Virus record (IMG/VR): IMGVR_UViG_3300030390_001781
Location: 1 to 64,000 of that record
Reading direction: 5' to 3' (one strand)
Source: a virus
Length of the DNA: 64,000 bases
A model generated the notes under the pieces. It did not search any database. It was not told the DNA's origin and was given only the letters and a program-made list of their open reading frames with translations. This document shows positions 61,970 through 64,000 of this stretch, one piece after another. The stretch's first letter is position 1. Each line of letters opens with the position of its first letter. The translations under genes and the position numbers were made by a program.

Positions 61970-62176
61970 TTAATTTATACAGATTTCATCAGCTTCATCT
62001 AAATCATAAGCTGAACTTCTTGAATCACCAATCTTAGTTATCATAGTTGGACTACTAATAGTGTAATGCCAATTATTACCTTCAGGATCGCTAGCGTAGA
62101 CTACAGGTAGTTCTTTAGCTTCTGGATTAGCTTTTAAAAAGTCATTTAAGCCTTCTACGTATTCTTCTAAATTCAT
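61970..62176 (-). CDS. Conserved small phage protein, 68 aa
   Basis: MNLEEYVEGLNDFLKANPEA then ELPVVYASDPEGNNWHY: the LxxxPEAxxxPVVYAxDxEGNxxH phrase is common in short phage proteins. Acidic end. Overlaps the upstream stop by four bases. Confidence 0.65.
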   Translation of the reverse strand: MNLEEYVEGLNDFLKANPEAKELPVVYASDPEGNNWHYTISSPTMITKIGDSRSSAYDLDEADEICIN

Positions 62177-62436
62177 AGCTTACCATTTTTAAGTTCTACA
62201 GAATCACATTCCTTATCAGCAAATTTCTTTAGTTTCCATAATAATCCATGATTAATTATACTTTCAAAATAATTTGCTCCCATAAAAGGTGTTTTTCCTT
62301 TAGCTTCTAAAGCTTTAACATCTTCCTTGTGTTTTTCATTAGCAATTTTTAATCCTTCTATAAGAATAAAAACTTCTAATCCATTAAGTAAGTCATTTTG
62401 TTCTAAAACAACTTCTTCATTTTTTTCTTTTACCAT
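62173..62436 (-). CDS. Hypothetical protein, 87 aa
   Basis: Start moved to MVKEKNEEVV (62436) because the sequence before it (ACTATTTATTATGG) repeats the initiation context of other genes of this block, and the frame upstream lies in motif copy 2. Helical acidic protein with a GKTPFMGANYFES turn. No family recognised. Confidence 0.55.
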   Translation of the reverse strand: MVKEKNEEVVLEQNDLLNGLEVFILIEGLKIANEKHKEDVKALEAKGKTPFMGANYFESIINHGLLWKLKKFADKECDSVELKNGKL

Positions 62437-62454
62437 AATAAATAGTTTTAAATT

Positions 62455-62468
62455 CAAAACACAAAGGG
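62455..62468 (-). promoter_or_regulatory. Conserved early-gene motif, copy 2
   Basis: CAAAACACAAAGGG, a full consensus match, 18 bases before the ATG at 62436. No clear pairing arm directly next to it, but a separate hairpin lies at 62504-62537. Confidence 0.6.
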
Positions 62469-62503
62469 AAAAAGGCAGTCTTTAGCATAAGAGGTGATAA
62501 AAT

Positions 62504-62537
62504 GTAGGGCAATAGACATATCTGCCTATCACCCTAC
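62504..62537 (-). terminator. Stem-loop downstream of 62559-62846
   Basis: GTAGGG (62504-62509) pairs with CCCTAC (62532-62537), with ATAG/CTAT inside, and on the minus strand is followed by ATTTTATC. GGTGATA near 62493 could pair instead with TATCACC near 62526-62532, so two structures compete. A weak terminator or an attenuator-like element. Confidence 0.4.
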
Positions 62538-62558
62538 TACTATTTACTATGGTTAAAA

Positions 62559-62846
62559 TTATTTATACTTTTCTAAATAAAAATTATATGACTTATCTCC
62601 ATAAATCATATAATAATATTCATAATTGTAATGTTTCTTGAATTGACTGTGAGTTAGTTTTCCAGAAAAATATTTATATTCATTCACAAAAAACATAGAG
62701 AAAAACATACATAAAGTTGATACAATAAAAAATATAAAACTTATTGTATATTCTTCTATTAATAATGCTTTCCAACTACTTATGTGCAAAACAATAAATA
62801 ATATAAATGCTGATATTGCTGTATATATTGAAAATTGCTTTTTCAT
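62559..62846 (-). CDS. Two-helix membrane protein, 95 aa
   Basis: Two hydrophobic segments, about 5-24 (FSIYTAISAFILFIVLHISS) and 33-54 (YTISFIFFIVSTLCMFFSMF), joined by a short acidic loop, then a Tyr-rich polar tail. Early membrane proteins of this kind can affect host physiology or superinfection. No family recognised. Confidence 0.6.
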   Translation of the reverse strand: MKKQFSIYTAISAFILFIVLHISSWKALLIEEYTISFIFFIVSTLCMFFSMFFVNEYKYFSGKLTHSQFKKHYNYEYYYMIYGDKSYNFYLEKYK

Positions 62847-63163
62847 AATCTGTTTATTGAAGGAATGTAAATATCCATGTTAACTACTTGTTTGCCGAAT
62901 TTACTACAAGTACACATTAATTTATCTCCTTTGATAAATATTTTGTGTTTTAAAGGTATTCCTGTTGCTTTATGTGTCAAAGGCTTTCCTGTCTTTGAAC
63001 TTATCATATAGAAACCGTTTACCTTTCCCTTGTCGTTAAATATCAAAGATAGGTTGTGTTTAAAGTACTCCGTTAGAAGTCTATTGAATAGAACACCTGC
63101 TCTTTTTCTATCAAAAGATACCTTAATATCTTTTAGTTCTCTTAAATCTTTTAATGTTTCCAT
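62843..63163 (-). CDS. Hypothetical protein, 106 aa
   Basis: Start moved to METLKDLREL (63163): the bases before it (TCTATTTACTATGG) repeat the initiation context of 63494 and 62436, and the frame from 63229 overlaps the upstream gene. Basic alpha/beta protein with MCTCSKFGKQ near 87. No family recognised. Overlaps the membrane-protein start by four bases. Confidence 0.5.
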   Translation of the reverse strand: METLKDLRELKDIKVSFDRKRAGVLFNRLLTEYFKHNLSLIFNDKGKVNGFYMISSKTGKPLTHKATGIPLKHKIFIKGDKLMCTCSKFGKQVVNMDIYIPSINRL

Positions 63164-63212
63164 AGTAAATAGAATTAAATGTTTAAATAAAGAATTAACC
63201 AAAATTTTGTAA

Positions 63213-63494
63213 TCAAGAGATATTATCATCGTGTTTTTCTTTTACAATTCTAATAAACTCTTTCATTTCATCAGTATCGTCAATGTTTTCAGCATGTTTG
63301 AAAATAAGATTCAACAAATCTCTTCTAAAATTGTGTACACCTATTTGTTTAGTGTAAAAATCTCTTAAAAATTCTGCATTGACTATACTATCAGCCCTAA
63401 GATTATTAATCTCTGAGTTGATTTCTTCATCTTGAGTTTCTAACCTTGTTAGAAGGTCTTTAAGCTCAAAATAATGCTTTATAAATAACTTCAT
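63213..63494 (-). CDS. Hypothetical helical protein, 93 aa
   Basis: Start at MKLFIKHYFE (63494), the first Met after motif copy 1; the frame upstream runs through the hairpin. Coiled-coil-like N-terminal half (LKDLLTRLETQDEEINSEIN) and acidic helical end. No family recognised. Confidence 0.55.
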   Translation of the reverse strand: MKLFIKHYFELKDLLTRLETQDEEINSEINNLRADSIVNAEFLRDFYTKQIGVHNFRRDLLNLIFKHAENIDDTDEMKEFIRIVKEKHDDNIS

Positions 63495-63510
63495 AGTAAA
63501 TAGTTTAAAA

Positions 63511-63546
63511 TCAAAGCACAAAGGGTAATAATCCTTTGCACTTTGA
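63511..63546 (-). promoter_or_regulatory. Conserved early-gene motif with hairpin, copy 1
   Basis: CAAAGCACAAAGGG at 63512-63525, a full consensus match. TCAAAG and CAAAGG pair with CCTTTG and CTTTGA (63533-63546) around two mismatches. The ATG at 63494 lies 17 bases downstream on the minus strand. Confidence 0.65.
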
Positions 63547-63566
63547 TACAATCCACAATTAAACAA

Positions 63567-64000
63567 TTAAATGTTGTAGCTATTTACCTTCTTTGCGTAA
63601 TTAATAAGCAAGTTTATTGCCTCTAATTGAAATTCAGGTGTACAATCTCTGACATCATATTCTAAATGAATATATTCTTCAATGATTGTATTTACTACAT
63701 CATGTAAACCTCTTTCAAGTCCTTTTTCTGACAATACTATTTGATTATCCTTGTGATTAGCATAACCTAATATTCTTGAATTAGAAAAATTACCTACAGC
63801 AATATCAAATTTGTTAGGCAATTTACATTCAGCTAAGAAATTTTCAGCCTCATGTATAGTATTCATTTGAAGTTGACTAGGTTTAGATACAACTCTGTAC
63901 TGAATACCTCTATCTTTATCAAATCTTAAATCTGCTAACTTTTCATTACTAGTTAACTTAGAACTAAGAAAAGAATAAAGACTTTCTGGAAGAAAAGTAT
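63567..64000 (-). CDS. C-terminal part of a larger protein with zincin-like EEYIH segment, cut by the right edge
   Basis: The frame stays open from the stop at 63567 to the window edge, so the Met at 63866 is internal. The visible 143 residues include DVVNTIIEEYIHLEYDVRDC followed by TPEFQ. This end resembles that of phage ATP-binding proteins annotated as rIIA-like or GHKL ATPases (IIEEYIH...TREFQ), as far as I recall. HExxH is degenerate (EEYIH), so peptidase activity is unlikely. The N-terminal domain would lie beyond 64000. Confidence 0.55.
   Translation of the reverse strand, partial: TFLPESLYSFLSSKLTSNEKLADLRFDKDRGIQYRVVSKPSQLQMNTIHEAENFLAECKLPNKFDIAVGNFSNSRILGYANHKDNQIVLSEKGLERGLHDVVNTIIEEYIHLEYDVRDCTPEFQLEAINLLINYAKKVNSYNI

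Noticed and set aside
63567-63866. Reading the right-edge gene as a complete 99-aa protein
   Set aside because: The frame is open upstream of the Met at 63866 to the window edge with coherent sequence, so this Met is internal.
1-64000. Stop-codon reassignment as in some crAss-like phages
   Set aside because: TAA, TAG and TGA all end well-supported genes here (for example TAG at 21623-21625, TGA at 2056-2058), and long genes have no in-frame stops.
1-64000. tRNA genes, CRISPR arrays, integrase or insertion sequences
   Set aside because: No cloverleaf-like sequence was noticed in the gaps, no regular spaced repeats occur, and no recombinase or transposase motifs were found in the translations.

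Overview
The window looks like most of the genome of a virulent, podovirus-type phage of the order Crassvirales (crAss-like phages), infecting a member of the Bacteroidota and most likely a flavobacterium. The DNA is strongly AT-rich. Starts lack Shine-Dalgarno sequences, and the best promoter (1261-1291, minus strand) has the Bacteroidota form TTG - 20 nt - TAnnTTTG. TerL, portal, major capsid protein and the long tail-hub and cargo genes follow the order seen in crAss-like phages; Cellulophaga phages such as phi14:2 and phi38:1 come to mind, but I could not check this. TAA, TAG and TGA all serve as stops, so the code is standard. I see no integrase, tRNA or CRISPR array.

Layout. Positions 1-1370 are a control region with G-runs, a small plus-strand transcript ending at an intrinsic terminator, and two minus-strand genes. 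Positions 1371-47444 are one long plus-strand block: MazG-like pyrophosphatase, winged-helix protein, packaging (TerL 2821-4755), head (portal, acidic scaffold candidate, MCP 8109-9479), neck and tail (9506-17928), virion cargo (17931-37326), tail appendages (37337-40437 and 41778-46320) and lysis (endolysin 40950-41768, holin candidates 46413-47190). The cargo includes a 3360-residue protein that carries a J-domain motif, an HExxH metallopeptidase motif and an RNA-polymerase-like DxDxDGD motif. From 47479 to the right edge everything runs on the minus strand: replication and recombination (DnaB helicase, RecA-like ATPase, SSB candidate, NinB, two PD-(D/E)XK nucleases), a YopX protein, a J-protein, and many small early-type genes. 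The open frames at 1-40 and 63567-64000 point outwards in the same sense, so the minus block probably continues around a circular or circularly permuted genome.

The most interesting part is 55138-59385. It reads as a PRTRC cassette (ParB-related, ThiF-related cassette): DUF932 protein, PRTRC-E, PRTRC-C (ubiquitin-like), a small ORF, a PRTRC-F-position protein, PRTRC-B (E2-like, with the signature PNVYDDGKIC) and a ThiF/E1-like protein. This would give a lytic-type phage its own ubiquitin-like conjugation pathway, placed directly before the replicative helicase. No JAB deconjugating peptidase is visible.

A second signal is a 14-base motif (plus-strand sense CAARNCACAANGGG) found eight times, each in a gap just before a minus-strand gene and mostly forming one arm of a hairpin. 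It appears nowhere that I noticed in the plus block. It could be an early promoter, perhaps for the virion RNA polymerase, or an RNA element in the leaders of early mRNAs.
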